Of a DNA stretch of 19,615 nt, positions 1 through 7,844 are shown piece by piece. The translations under genes and the position numbers were made by a program. The number at the start of each line of letters is the position of its first letter. Positions within the stretch are counted from its first letter, which is position 1. The notes beneath the pieces were generated by a model. It saw nothing but the letters and a program-made list of their open reading frames with translations. It had not been told where the DNA came from and did no database searches. The stretch comes from JADJPL01 sp964607915 (GTDB lineage Bacteria; Bacteroidota; Bacteroidia; Chitinophagales; Saprospiraceae): NCBI GenBank assembly GCA_964607915.1, contig CAZSMU010000068.1, positions 1 through 19,615 of the forward strand, in the 5' to 3' direction.

Positions 1-25
1 TTTCCTTTTAGAGCGTGTGCTACCG

Positions 26-53
26 AAAACGCTGACCCCTCGCAACAAGTCTA
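26..53 (-). repeat. Intergenic repeat copy, internally shortened
   Basis: On the minus strand the core ACTTGTTGCGAGGGG (36-50) begins at the stop codon of the oxidoreductase gene (TAG at 51-53) and runs on into TCAGCGTTTT. Compared with the 45-bp copies at 18685 and 19571 it seems to lack the middle part, joining the TTGCG core to AGGGGTC. The element therefore supplies the sequence right after the stop codon of this gene. Function is unknown. It is seen directly as a shared string; the shortening is my interpretation. Confidence 0.6.
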
Positions 54-710
54 TTCAACTGCTGCCTGCATCAGTTCCCGGTAATAGTAAAATCGGGTTC
101 CGGGCTCCTCGCCTTTGGAGAGGGCGAGCATGGCTTTGGCCACGTCGCGCGCATCAATCGGCTTCCAGACTGAGGGGATGAGGAAGGCAAACGCGCGCAT
201 CAGGACTTGGCCGATGTATTCAGCGGGTCGGGATTCACTTCGCTTGCCCAACAACATGGAGGGGCGCAGGATGGCTACCAGGGGAATGCCATAGGAACCG
301 ACAGCCTCTTCTACCGCGCCTTTTAATTGGATATAAAAATTGCTGCTCTTGGAATTGGCCCCCACCGAGGTAACTAAAAGGAATTTCCCACACCCGGTTT
401 CTGCACAGAATTTTGCCGCGTGGGCGGGAATGTCGTAATCTACTTTTCGATAGGCGAGCAGATCCCCTTTGACATTTTTCAGCGTGGTGCCCACGGTACA
501 AAATACCGCATCGCTGCCGGCAATGGCTGCTTTGAATGCCTTGTCATCCTCAAAATCGAGTACGATGACCTCCGTCTTGGGATTTTTAAAAGAGAGAGGA
601 CGCCGGCTGAGCACCCGGATATGGGCGTAGGTATCGTCCTGCTCTAAAGCTTCTACGAGAAACCCACCGATTAGGCCGGTAGCCCCGAGTACAGTGGCGG
701 TTTTTTGCAT
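51..710 (-). CDS. NAD(P)-binding short-chain oxidoreductase, HTATIP2/TIP30-like
   Basis: A 219-residue cytoplasmic protein with one Rossmann domain. The dinucleotide-binding loop GATGLIG is at residues 9-15. The segment SSNFYIQLKG (122-131) gives the Y126-x3-K130 pair of extended short-chain dehydrogenases, and the surrounding pattern plus LRPSMLLG near residue 150 is typical of the bacterial relatives of HTATIP2 (NAD(P)H-binding, atypical SDR). Length fits that family. It starts with ATG at 708-710; a -7-like box lies 43-50 bp upstream. It is separated from susD by a hairpin terminator, so it is probably an independent unit and not part of glucan use. The substrate cannot be predicted. A repeat element begins immediately after the stop codon. 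Family call is firm; physiological role is unknown. Confidence 0.88.
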   Translation of the reverse strand: MQKTATVLGATGLIGGFLVEALEQDDTYAHIRVLSRRPLSFKNPKTEVIVLDFEDDKAFKAAIAGSDAVFCTVGTTLKNVKGDLLAYRKVDYDIPAHAAKFCAETGCGKFLLVTSVGANSKSSNFYIQLKGAVEEAVGSYGIPLVAILRPSMLLGKRSESRPAEYIGQVLMRAFAFLIPSVWKPIDARDVAKAMLALSKGEEPGTRFYYYRELMQAAVE

Positions 711-752
711 TATAGAAGTAATTTAACAAGCGTTGATGTTTGCTGCCGATGG

Positions 753-760
753 CAAAAATA
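753..760 (-). promoter_or_regulatory. Possible -7 promoter box of the oxidoreductase gene
   Basis: The minus strand reads TATTTTTG here, which matches the Bacteroidota -7 consensus TAnnTTTG exactly and lies 43-50 bp before the ATG at 710. No clear TTG/TTTG -33 element is visible at the usual distance, so this is a suggestion only. The same octamer occurs upstream of the regulator gene at 18629-18636. Confidence 0.35.
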
Positions 761-796
761 GGTATATTTTTTGGTAACTATTTAGGGGGGTGTGTA

Positions 797-837
797 AAAA
801 GCGCCGTCGCCGCCCGAATGGCAGCGATGGCGCTTTT
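797..837 (-). terminator. Hairpin terminator closing the PUL after susD
   Basis: Arms 797-810 and 824-837 pair over 14 positions (AAAAGCGCC and its complement are perfect, plus one G-T pair), around a 13-nt loop. The stem has a G/C core flanked by A-run and T-run, so it can act on both strands. It lies between the susD stop (893) and the oxidoreductase start (710), both on the minus strand, and so separates the PUL transcript from the next gene. Confidence 0.82.
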
Positions 838-848
838 ATACAACCCCA

Positions 849-875
849 GGAATCAGCGAGGGGTCCTTTTTGCCC
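849..875 (+). repeat. Degenerate tail of the intergenic repeat
   Basis: The string GGAATCAGCGAGGGGTC followed by an A/T run and GCCC parallels the distal half of the 45-bp repeat (GGAATCATCAAGGGGTC, A-run, GGCCC) with the same spacing, but the homopolymer is T here where the other copies have A. The TTGTTGCG core is absent. It lies just past the susD stop codon. Assignment to the repeat family is an inference from the shared 17-base stretch and spacing. Confidence 0.45.
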
Positions 876-892
876 TACATCCGCCCCGCAGG

Positions 893-2383
893 CTAATATC
901 CTGGATTTTGCGCGATATTCCCGGCGCTAAGAGCGATTTCCGTTTGAGGGATAGGGAAGAGCTCGTGTTTTCCGGCTACAAAATTTTTCCCGTGGGCTTT
1001 CATGACGGATGCGGCACGGCCGGTGCGTACCAGGTCGAACCACCTTTGTTGCTCCATAGCGAGCTCGGAGCGGCGTTCGCGCCAGATGGCATCGCGGAGT
1101 TGGTCTTTATTGGTCAGGGTGATGTCCGGAAGTACATTGCGGGTGCCGCGTGCGCGCTTGCGCACCGCGTTGAGGTGAACGAGCGCCTCCTGTGCTTTCC
1201 CGTTTTCGTTGAGGGCTTCTGCGGCGACGAGCAGCACATCGGCATAGCGCAACATGCGGAGGTTGCTCGGGCCATTGTCTTGCAACAAGGGATGGTCGGG
1301 CGTCCAGGCTTTTTGGTTGTAGCGTTCGCCTTCCATTTCTTTGTTGTCCTGAACGGTGTAAGAGCCGTCGGGCAGCGCTTCGCCTACTTCGAGCACAGTG
1401 GCATCACGTCGGGGGTCGCCGCGCTCGAAGGAGCGAACGAGGTCATCGGAAGGCAGGTTGAAGCCCCAGCCGAGGTTGGGGTCGCCGCGCACGCCCTGTA
1501 CCATATTCCAGGGAGTAGAGCCTGCGTAGGTATCTTCGAGGGCGGTAGCCTGCACCTCCCACACCGATTCGCTGGAGTTTTCGCCTTCCGGTAGGAATAT
1601 CTTAGCGAAATCAGGCAAGAGGGCGTATTCTTTGGAGTTGACGACTTCGAGGGCATATTTCTCCGCATTAGGGTAATCCTTAACGGTGAGATAGACCTTT
1701 GCCAGGATTCCCCGGACAGCTCCCTTAGTAATTCGGCCCATATCGGTGGGGTCGTACGCCGATTTTTCCGGTACGGCGGGCAGGGCTTCACTGAGGTCCT
1801 TTACGATTTGCACATAGACCTCTTTGACGGAGCTGCGCTTCTGCGTGTAAAACTCGTCCTGTCGAAGCGGGGTGAGTACTAAGGGGATATCGCCAAACCA
1901 GCGCACCAGGTTGAAGTAAAAGTGGGCGCGCAGAAACTTCGCCTCCCCCAACAGTCGCTGTCGAAGGCTTTCGTTCATGGAGGGGACTTTGGGGATGCCC
2001 TCTATGGCTATGTTGGCGCGGAAGATACCTTGATAATGCCCCTGCCAGGTCGCGCGGACATCTTCCGGGAATCGCGCGTCGTACGTGAACTCGTCAAATG
2101 TGGTAAGGCGCTGTGCATCGGCGGGGAAGCTGCCCTTAGTGGCATCGTCAGAGACGATATCCGTCATGGCCAGCCAGGGGAAAGCCGTCAGACTCCAGGT
2201 GCGGAGCTGGTTGTACACAGCATTGGTAGCCCAGACAGCATGGTCGCTGGTCTGGAAGTAATTGCCGGCGTTGATAACCCCTTGAGGCTTTACGTCGAGA
2301 AAGCCGGAGTCTTCACAGGCAGGGGCGCTGGCAAGCGCAAGGGCCAGCACCGCGATTCGGAGCATAAACGGTCGAGAGGCCAT
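893..2383 (-). CDS. susD: SusD/RagB-family outer-membrane glycan-binding lipoprotein
   Basis: A 496-residue surface lipoprotein that binds oligosaccharides and forms the lid of the SusC transporter. A signal peptide (about 1-22) ends at Cys23; the sequence before it (SAPAC) is a weak lipobox, but the acidic ED after Cys fits a surface-export signal, and GFLDVKPQG is the usual SusD N-terminus. The helical TPR-like region and C-terminal SusD/RagB domain follow, ending in the typical RWFDLVRTGR...LFPIPQTEI...NPGY. I chose the ATG at 2381-2383. The longer reading from 2569 would overlap the end of susC by about 150 bp and lacks a signal peptide at its start. The gap to susC is 37 bp, so the two are co-transcribed. 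Glycan specificity is inferred from the neighbouring GH144 and GH3 genes only. Confidence 0.95.
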   Translation of the reverse strand: MASRPFMLRIAVLALALASAPACEDSGFLDVKPQGVINAGNYFQTSDHAVWATNAVYNQLRTWSLTAFPWLAMTDIVSDDATKGSFPADAQRLTTFDEFTYDARFPEDVRATWQGHYQGIFRANIAIEGIPKVPSMNESLRQRLLGEAKFLRAHFYFNLVRWFGDIPLVLTPLRQDEFYTQKRSSVKEVYVQIVKDLSEALPAVPEKSAYDPTDMGRITKGAVRGILAKVYLTVKDYPNAEKYALEVVNSKEYALLPDFAKIFLPEGENSSESVWEVQATALEDTYAGSTPWNMVQGVRGDPNLGWGFNLPSDDLVRSFERGDPRRDATVLEVGEALPDGSYTVQDNKEMEGERYNQKAWTPDHPLLQDNGPSNLRMLRYADVLLVAAEALNENGKAQEALVHLNAVRKRARGTRNVLPDITLTNKDQLRDAIWRERRSELAMEQQRWFDLVRTGRAASVMKAHGKNFVAGKHELFPIPQTEIALSAGNIAQNPGY

Positions 2384-2420
2384 ATTATATTTGTTTTTTA
2401 TACATTTTTTAAAATAAAAA

Positions 2421-5400
2421 TTAAAAACCAACCTGTAAGCCAAATAACATTGTTTTGGCGATGGGGTAAATACCGCCGTCAATCCCGACGCGGGTGACAG
2501 CCCCGCTGCCGATTTCGGGGGAATACCCGGAATAACGGGTCCAGGTTTGGAGATTGTTGGCACTGGCATACACCCGAAGGCTGCTCAAATATACTTTTTT
2601 CAGTAATTTTTGAGGGATGGTGTATCCCAGGGCCATGCTGCGCAGGCGGATGAAAGAGCCGTCTTCTATATAGTTGGTCGAGACGGAGAAGTTGGGATAG
2701 CCACCGTTCATGATGCGCGGTTCGGTGTTGCTGGTGCCCGGGCCGGTCCAGCGGTCGAGGAAGGAGGCTTCGTAGTTGGGCAAGCCGAACCCGCGTGCCA
2801 TTTTCTTGGAGTTGAGGATTTTGTTGCCGCTTACGCCGTTGACATCTGCTGAAAAATCAAAGCCGGCGTATTCCAGGGCGAGGCTGATCCCGAAGATAAA
2901 TGTAGGAATGGAGCTGCCGAGGAAAGTGCGGTCCTGGCTGTTGATTATCCCATCGCCGTTGATGTCTTCGAAGCGAAGATCGCCGGGCTTGACCGTTTGC
3001 TGGCTGGGGTATTGTTTGACTTCTTCTGCATTTTGATACACCCCTGCGACTCTGTACCCATAGAAGCTCCCAATGGGTCTGCCGATGGTGGTGAGGGTAG
3101 CAAACTCGCCTGTGATCGCTACATCGGGGATGGTGTCCTGGCCGGTGCCGAGTGCGAGTACTTCGTTGTGTACAGTAGAGCCCAGCACGCCGATGCGGTA
3201 GTTGAATTTCTTCGCCTTGCTGGCATAATTCAGGGTGAAGTCCAGGCCTGAGTTGAGTACATCGGCGGCATTGACGTAGGGGTCGGAGGCACTGCCCACA
3301 TAATCGGGAATGGGTACCGGGACGAGGATTTTTTCGCTTTTCCGCTGGTAGTAGTCCATTTCCAGTGTCAGGCGGTTATCCAGAAGGCCGAGTTCGAAGC
3401 CTGCGTTGGAGCTGGTAGTTTCTTCCCATTGCAGCAGGGGATTGGCCAAACTGATTACGGAGGCGCCGAACAACAGGCGTTCCTGGATACCGAATACGGC
3501 GCTCAGGTTGTTGGTGACGGTTGGGATAGCCGCGTTGGAAGGGAACTTATCGTTGCCCAGTCGCCCCCAACTGGCCCGCAGCTTGAGGTTGTCTATGACG
3601 TTTTGGTTTTTCAGAAAATCCTCTTCCGTGACGCGCCAGGCGAGTGCGATGGAGGGAAAGCTGCCGTAGCGGCGTTCGGAGCCAAATTTGGAGGAGCCGT
3701 CGCGGCGCCACGTTGCGGTGAGCAGGTAGCGTTCTTTGAAAGAGTAGTTGCCCCGGAACAGCACCGACTCGTAGCGTTCAGGGGTGAATCCATAGCTGTA
3801 GTTGGTAGCGGTTTCGCTATCGCCGGAATTGAGGTAGAAAAATTCTTCGGTATCGCCGATGAGGTTCAGGCGGGCGCCACCGATGACCTCACCTCCGCGG
3901 GCCTGTCGCGTAAATCCGGCCAGGGCGTTGACGCGGTGTTTTCCAAAATCCCTGGCGTATTGGAGAGTGTTCTCCCATTGCCAGTCGTAGGCGCGCGACA
4001 TCTCGGCATTTACCCGGCTATTGGGGTTGCGCTGGCGGTTATCCACTTCGAATTTGGGCTCAAAGCTTTTTCCGCGGCTGTTGATCAGGTTGAATCCGAG
4101 GCTGCTGCGCAGCGTCAGGTTTTTGAGCGGATAGACTTCCGTAAACAGGTTGCCGTTGAATTGCTGACCGTAGTAGCGGTTGTAGCTATTGTACCTCAGC
4201 TGGGCAGCGGGGTTGCTCACGTTTGAGGTGAACGAGGTGCTGCCAAATTTGCCCAGGCTGTCTATGGCGGGTACGCGCGGGTCGGCGGCATAGGCGTTGA
4301 AGACGATGCCACCGGGCTCGTTGTTGCCCCGGTTGGCGATGAAGGCCAGGTTGTGGCCTAGTTTCCATCCTTTTATCAGGTTGTATTCGTTGTTTACGCG
4401 CAGTGAGTAGCGTTTGTAATAAGACGATTCGATAATCCCGTCCTGCAGGAATGCATCGCCGCTGATGCTATAGGTCATGGCCTCTGACCCACCGTTGATA
4501 TTGAGGTTTACGTTTTGGATAGGTGCCTGGCGGAAGATGACATCCTGCCAGTCGGTGCCCTCTCCAAAGACGCTTGGATCCGGATAGGTGGGTTTCCCCC
4601 CTGCGTTCAGGTTGAACTCATTGACCAACTGCGCGTATTCCGTGCCGTTGGCCAGGTCAATTTTGCGGGCCACCTCCTGGGTGCCGTAGTATGAATTGAG
4701 GCTGAAACGCGCCCTTTGTCCCCGCGTGCCTTTTTTGGTGGTGATGAGGATGACGCCGTTTGCCCCCCGCGTTCCGTAGATGGCGGCGGCGGAGGCATCC
4801 TTCAGCACTTCCATGCGCTCGATATCGTTGGGGTTGAGGAAGTCGATGTTGTCCAGGATGAGGCCATCCACGACGTAGATCGGACTGGCGTTGTTCAGTG
4901 TACCGGTGCCCCGGATGCGGATGACGGGGGCTTCGCCGGGGCGTCCGCTCCCCGCCGTGACCTGCACGCCGGATATTTTGCCCTGTAGTGCCTGGGCGAC
5001 GTTGGCCGAAGCGAATTTTTTGAGCTCTTCTGATTTTACGCTGGCCACAGAGCCGGTGAGATCGCTTTTGCGCTGGGTGCCGTACCCTACGACGACCACT
5101 TCGTTGAGCAACTGGGATTCTTCGCGCATGACTACATTGATTTCGGACTGCCCTTTGAGCAGGATTTCCTGGTTGCTGTAGCCGGTATAGCTGAAGACGA
5201 GCGTGGCGTTGGGATCTGCCACCTGTAGTTCGAAGTTGCCGTCGAGGTCTGTGACCGTTCCTTCTGTGGAGTTTTTGATGAGGATATTGACTCCGATGAG
5301 GGGTTCCCGGTTTTCGTCCATCACCTTTCCTTTCACGGCTACCTGGGCCAGCAGGCTTTGGCTAAAAAGGATAATGAACAAAAAGGGGAGATACTGAAAG

Positions 5401-5429
5401 CAGGTGCTATGGCTGCTGTTGGCTTTCAT
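2421..5429 (-). CDS. susC: SusC/RagA-family TonB-dependent oligosaccharide transporter
   Basis: A 1002-residue outer-membrane beta-barrel that imports oligosaccharides using TonB energy. In order: signal peptide about 1-29; carboxypeptidase-regulatory-like beta domain about 32-104 (VKGKVMDENREPLIGVNI, then GTVTDLDGNFEL); TonB-box-like LNEVVVVGYG at 108-117; plug domain about 125-234 with the SusC signature IYVVDGL...ERMEVLKDASAAAIYGTRGANGVI; then the barrel to the C-terminal LFGLQVGF ending in an aromatic residue. Length is normal for SusC. It starts 24 bp after the GH3 stop and ends 37 bp before susD, so GH3, susC and susD form one transcription unit. There is no N-terminal anti-sigma-interacting extension, so regulation through this protein is unlikely. 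The substrate, probably beta-1,2-glucooligosaccharides, is inferred from context. Confidence 0.97.
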   Translation of the reverse strand: MKANSSHSTCFQYLPFLFIILFSQSLLAQVAVKGKVMDENREPLIGVNILIKNSTEGTVTDLDGNFELQVADPNATLVFSYTGYSNQEILLKGQSEINVVMREESQLLNEVVVVGYGTQRKSDLTGSVASVKSEELKKFASANVAQALQGKISGVQVTAGSGRPGEAPVIRIRGTGTLNNASPIYVVDGLILDNIDFLNPNDIERMEVLKDASAAAIYGTRGANGVILITTKKGTRGQRARFSLNSYYGTQEVARKIDLANGTEYAQLVNEFNLNAGGKPTYPDPSVFGEGTDWQDVIFRQAPIQNVNLNINGGSEAMTYSISGDAFLQDGIIESSYYKRYSLRVNNEYNLIKGWKLGHNLAFIANRGNNEPGGIVFNAYAADPRVPAIDSLGKFGSTSFTSNVSNPAAQLRYNSYNRYYGQQFNGNLFTEVYPLKNLTLRSSLGFNLINSRGKSFEPKFEVDNRQRNPNSRVNAEMSRAYDWQWENTLQYARDFGKHRVNALAGFTRQARGGEVIGGARLNLIGDTEEFFYLNSGDSETATNYSYGFTPERYESVLFRGNYSFKERYLLTATWRRDGSSKFGSERRYGSFPSIALAWRVTEEDFLKNQNVIDNLKLRASWGRLGNDKFPSNAAIPTVTNNLSAVFGIQERLLFGASVISLANPLLQWEETTSSNAGFELGLLDNRLTLEMDYYQRKSEKILVPVPIPDYVGSASDPYVNAADVLNSGLDFTLNYASKAKKFNYRIGVLGSTVHNEVLALGTGQDTIPDVAITGEFATLTTIGRPIGSFYGYRVAGVYQNAEEVKQYPSQQTVKPGDLRFEDINGDGIINSQDRTFLGSSIPTFIFGISLALEYAGFDFSADVNGVSGNKILNSKKMARGFGLPNYEASFLDRWTGPGTSNTEPRIMNGGYPNFSVSTNYIEDGSFIRLRSMALGYTIPQKLLKKVYLSSLRVYASANNLQTWTRYSGYSPEIGSGAVTRVGIDGGIYPIAKTMLFGLQVGF

Positions 5430-5453
5430 GATATGGTTGTTCCGTTTAGAGGG

Positions 5454-7697
5454 TTACTTCAATTCAATAGCAGTGGTCAGGCTGGCGTCGGAGCTACCCC
5501 CTACAAAGAGGTCAAAAAATCCCGGCTCTGCGCGGAACTGGAGGTCGTTGTGGTAAAAGCGCAGGTCGTCGGAGCTCAGCGCAAAGGTGAGGGTTTTGCT
5601 TTCCCCGTTTTTCAGCAGGACTTTCTGGAACCCTTTCAGCTCGCGCAAGGGGCGGGTGATGCTGCCCACGCGGTCGCGCACGTATAGCTGTACCACCTCC
5701 TCTCCGTCGTATGGTCCTTTATTTGCGACCGTAACGCTGATGCGGACGGTTTCGCCCATAGCGAAGGTTTTCCGGTCGGTCTGGAGGTTGCTGTATGCAA
5801 AAGTCGAGTAGCTGAGCCCATAGCCAAAGGGATAAAGGGGCGTATTGGGCATGTCGAGGTATTTGCTGGTGTACTTATTGCCCGGGTCCATGGGGCGGCC
5901 GGTGTTCTTCATATTGTAGTGCAGGGGGATCTGGCCGGTGCTGCGCGGAAAAGTTGCGGTGAGTTTGCCGGAGGGGTTGTAATCTCCGAAGAGCACATCG
6001 GCGATGGCATTGCCGGCCTGGGTGCCCAGGAACCAGGTCTCGAGCAGAGCCGGGGCATTTTCGGCGAGCCAGGGTATGGCCAGGGGGCGTCCGTTCATCA
6101 GTACGACGACTACGGGTTTACCCGTGGCCACGAGGGCTTTTACCAGGTCCTCCTGTACGCCCGGAAGGCCCAGTTCGGCGCGGCTGGCAGCCTCGCCGCT
6201 CATTCCAGCACTTTCCCCTACTGCGACGAGGATGACGTCGGCGGCTTTGGCGTTGGCCAGTGCGGCTTTGAAGCCGCTTTTGTCATTGCCTTCGATGGTA
6301 CAGCCTTCTGTATGCAATATCTTTGTGTTGCTGCCAAGTTTGTTCTTGATACCGTCTAACAGGCTGATGGCCTGTTTGTAGTCGCCTGCGCCCGACCAGG
6401 AGCCTATGAGTTCGCTTTGGTTGGCAGCTAGCGGGCCACACAACGCCAGTGTTTTGATTCCTTTGGAAAGAGGGAGTGTCCGGTTTTCGTTGCGGAGCAA
6501 GACGATGGACTTTCGGGAGATATCGCGGGCGGCTTCGAGGTGTTCAGGGGCAAAGACCCGGGCTTTTTCGCGTTCGGGGTTGCTGTACCGGTAGGGGTCG
6601 TCGAAGAGGCCTAGCTCAAATTTTATGCGTAGGATGCGGCGCACGGAGTCGTTCACCCGCTGCACGCTGATACGGCCCTCGCGTACGAGTTCCAGGAGGT
6701 GGTTGTAGTAGGTCGCCCCCTGCATGTCCATATCCATCCCAGCGTTGAGGGAGAGTTCTGCGGCTTCTTTATCGTTGGCGACCACTCCGTGCGCTACCAT
6801 TTCGTTTATAGAGGTATAATCGGATACGACGAACCCGTCGAAGCCCCATTCATCGCGCAGAATGTCCGTCAGTAGAAAGCGGTTGCCCGTAGCAGGAACC
6901 CCGAATAGCTCGTTGAAAGAAGACATGAACGTCCGTACACCGGCGTTTTTTGCAGCCAGGAAAGGAGGCAGGTAGGTTTCGCGGAGTACCAGCTCGGACA
7001 TATCCACAAAATGGTAGTCGCGGCCCGCCTGGGCTGCTCCGTAAGCGGCATAGTGCTTGACACAAGCAGCAATGGTATTGTCTTTGAGTAAATCATCGCC
7101 CTGGAAACCGCGCACACGGGCCTCGGCGATGCGGGAACCCAGCCAGGTATCCTCGCCGGCACCTTCGGAAATGCGGCCCCAACGAGGGTCTCTGGCTATA
7201 TCCACCATGGGGGCGTAGGTCCAGTGAAGGCCTGCGGCAGAGGCTTCTATGGCTGCGATGCGCGCAGACAGTTCCATAGCTTTGAGATCCCAACTACACG
7301 ATTCACCCAGAGAGATAGGGAAAATGGTCTTATAGCCGTGGATGACGTCAAATCCAAACAGGAGCGGTATGCCCAGCCGCGTCTCTTCCACGGCGATACG
7401 CTGGAGTTCCCGGTTGTAAGCCGCCGTGTGGGCATTGAAAATAGCTCCTACTTTGGCGCTCTTGATATCGGCTTTGTAATTTTCGCGAAGGGTAGGACCG
7501 GTGACTGCCCAGTCGCTGGTGAATAGGGTCATTTGACCGATTTTTTCCTCCAGTGTCATAAGCCTGAGTACAGAGTCCACTCGTTCTTCCATCGCTTTGG
7601 CTACGGGGGGCTCGCTGTGCGCCAGACTGGTATCCAATCGGAACGCATGGATCAGAAATACGATCCCGGATAGCCCAATTATTTGTAAAAATTTCAT
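5454..7697 (-). CDS. bglX: GH3 family beta-glucosidase, BglX-like
   Basis: A 747-residue secreted or periplasmic glycoside hydrolase releasing glucose from the non-reducing ends of beta-glucooligosaccharides. An N-terminal hydrophobic segment (about 1-26) is a signal peptide. The GH3 (beta/alpha)8 domain covers about 35-360, with FGFDVIHGYKTIFP at 114-127, the KH pair K214-H215 and the nucleophile Asp293 in GFVVSDY. The alpha/beta sandwich domain (about 395-585) carries MSGEAASRAEL at 499-509, where Glu502 sits in the acid/base position. An FN3-like domain closes the protein (about 645-745). The start is ATG at 7695-7697; the longer reading from 7802 uses TTG and runs through repeat sequence. 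It is first in a tight unit with susC and susD. The characterised Bacteroides thetaiotaomicron GH3 BT_3567 hydrolyses beta-1,2-glucooligosaccharides, and the GH144 neighbours suggest the same role here. Linkage preference remains an inference. Confidence 0.95.
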   Translation of the reverse strand: MKFLQIIGLSGIVFLIHAFRLDTSLAHSEPPVAKAMEERVDSVLRLMTLEEKIGQMTLFTSDWAVTGPTLRENYKADIKSAKVGAIFNAHTAAYNRELQRIAVEETRLGIPLLFGFDVIHGYKTIFPISLGESCSWDLKAMELSARIAAIEASAAGLHWTYAPMVDIARDPRWGRISEGAGEDTWLGSRIAEARVRGFQGDDLLKDNTIAACVKHYAAYGAAQAGRDYHFVDMSELVLRETYLPPFLAAKNAGVRTFMSSFNELFGVPATGNRFLLTDILRDEWGFDGFVVSDYTSINEMVAHGVVANDKEAAELSLNAGMDMDMQGATYYNHLLELVREGRISVQRVNDSVRRILRIKFELGLFDDPYRYSNPEREKARVFAPEHLEAARDISRKSIVLLRNENRTLPLSKGIKTLALCGPLAANQSELIGSWSGAGDYKQAISLLDGIKNKLGSNTKILHTEGCTIEGNDKSGFKAALANAKAADVILVAVGESAGMSGEAASRAELGLPGVQEDLVKALVATGKPVVVVLMNGRPLAIPWLAENAPALLETWFLGTQAGNAIADVLFGDYNPSGKLTATFPRSTGQIPLHYNMKNTGRPMDPGNKYTSKYLDMPNTPLYPFGYGLSYSTFAYSNLQTDRKTFAMGETVRISVTVANKGPYDGEEVVQLYVRDRVGSITRPLRELKGFQKVLLKNGESKTLTFALSSDDLRFYHNDLQFRAEPGFFDLFVGGSSDASLTTAIELK

Positions 7698-7744
7698 AAC
7701 GTTAAATTTATATATTTTTAAAAGTCCGGATGTCCTGGATATTT

Positions 7745-7755
7745 GACTTGTTGCA
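7745..7755 (+). repeat. Decayed intergenic repeat core, first of a pair
   Basis: GACTTGTTGCA matches the first part of the repeat core, with A in place of the G that ends TTGCG. About 40 bp further on there is a second, better core. The match ends after this core apart from a loose AGGGG. It lies in the 147-bp gap between the smaller GH144 gene and the GH3 gene. Confidence 0.5.
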
Positions 7756-7782
7756 CGGCTCGGTAGCAGGCAGGGGAAAGAG

Positions 7783-7810
7783 TAGACTTGTTGCGCATTC
7801 AAAGGCTTTT
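7783..7810 (+). repeat. Intergenic repeat copy, shortened, second of a pair
   Basis: TAGACTTGTTGCGC is identical to the start of the repeat copy at the right edge of the window (TAGACTTGTTGCGCGGGG). It then passes directly into ATTCAAAGGCTTTT, which resembles the tail TCAAAAAGGCCCTTTTT. It looks like a copy missing the middle. It sits upstream of the GH3 start codon and downstream of the GH144 stop codon, in the opposite orientation to both genes. Confidence 0.55.
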
Positions 7811-7844
7811 CGGGAGGGTCCAGCCACGCTACACGGAACCCCTG

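Noticed and set aside
740..1594. 284-codon plus-strand frame over the end of susD and the terminator
   Set aside because: Antisense to a clear SusD C-terminal domain and runs through the hairpin terminator; no family resemblance.
2384..2569. Upstream ATG extension of susD to 2569
   Set aside because: It would overlap the susC 3' end by about 150 bp and place the signal peptide 60 residues inside the protein.
3429..4226. 265-codon plus-strand frame
   Set aside because: Antisense to the SusC beta-barrel; low-complexity translation typical of a shadow frame.
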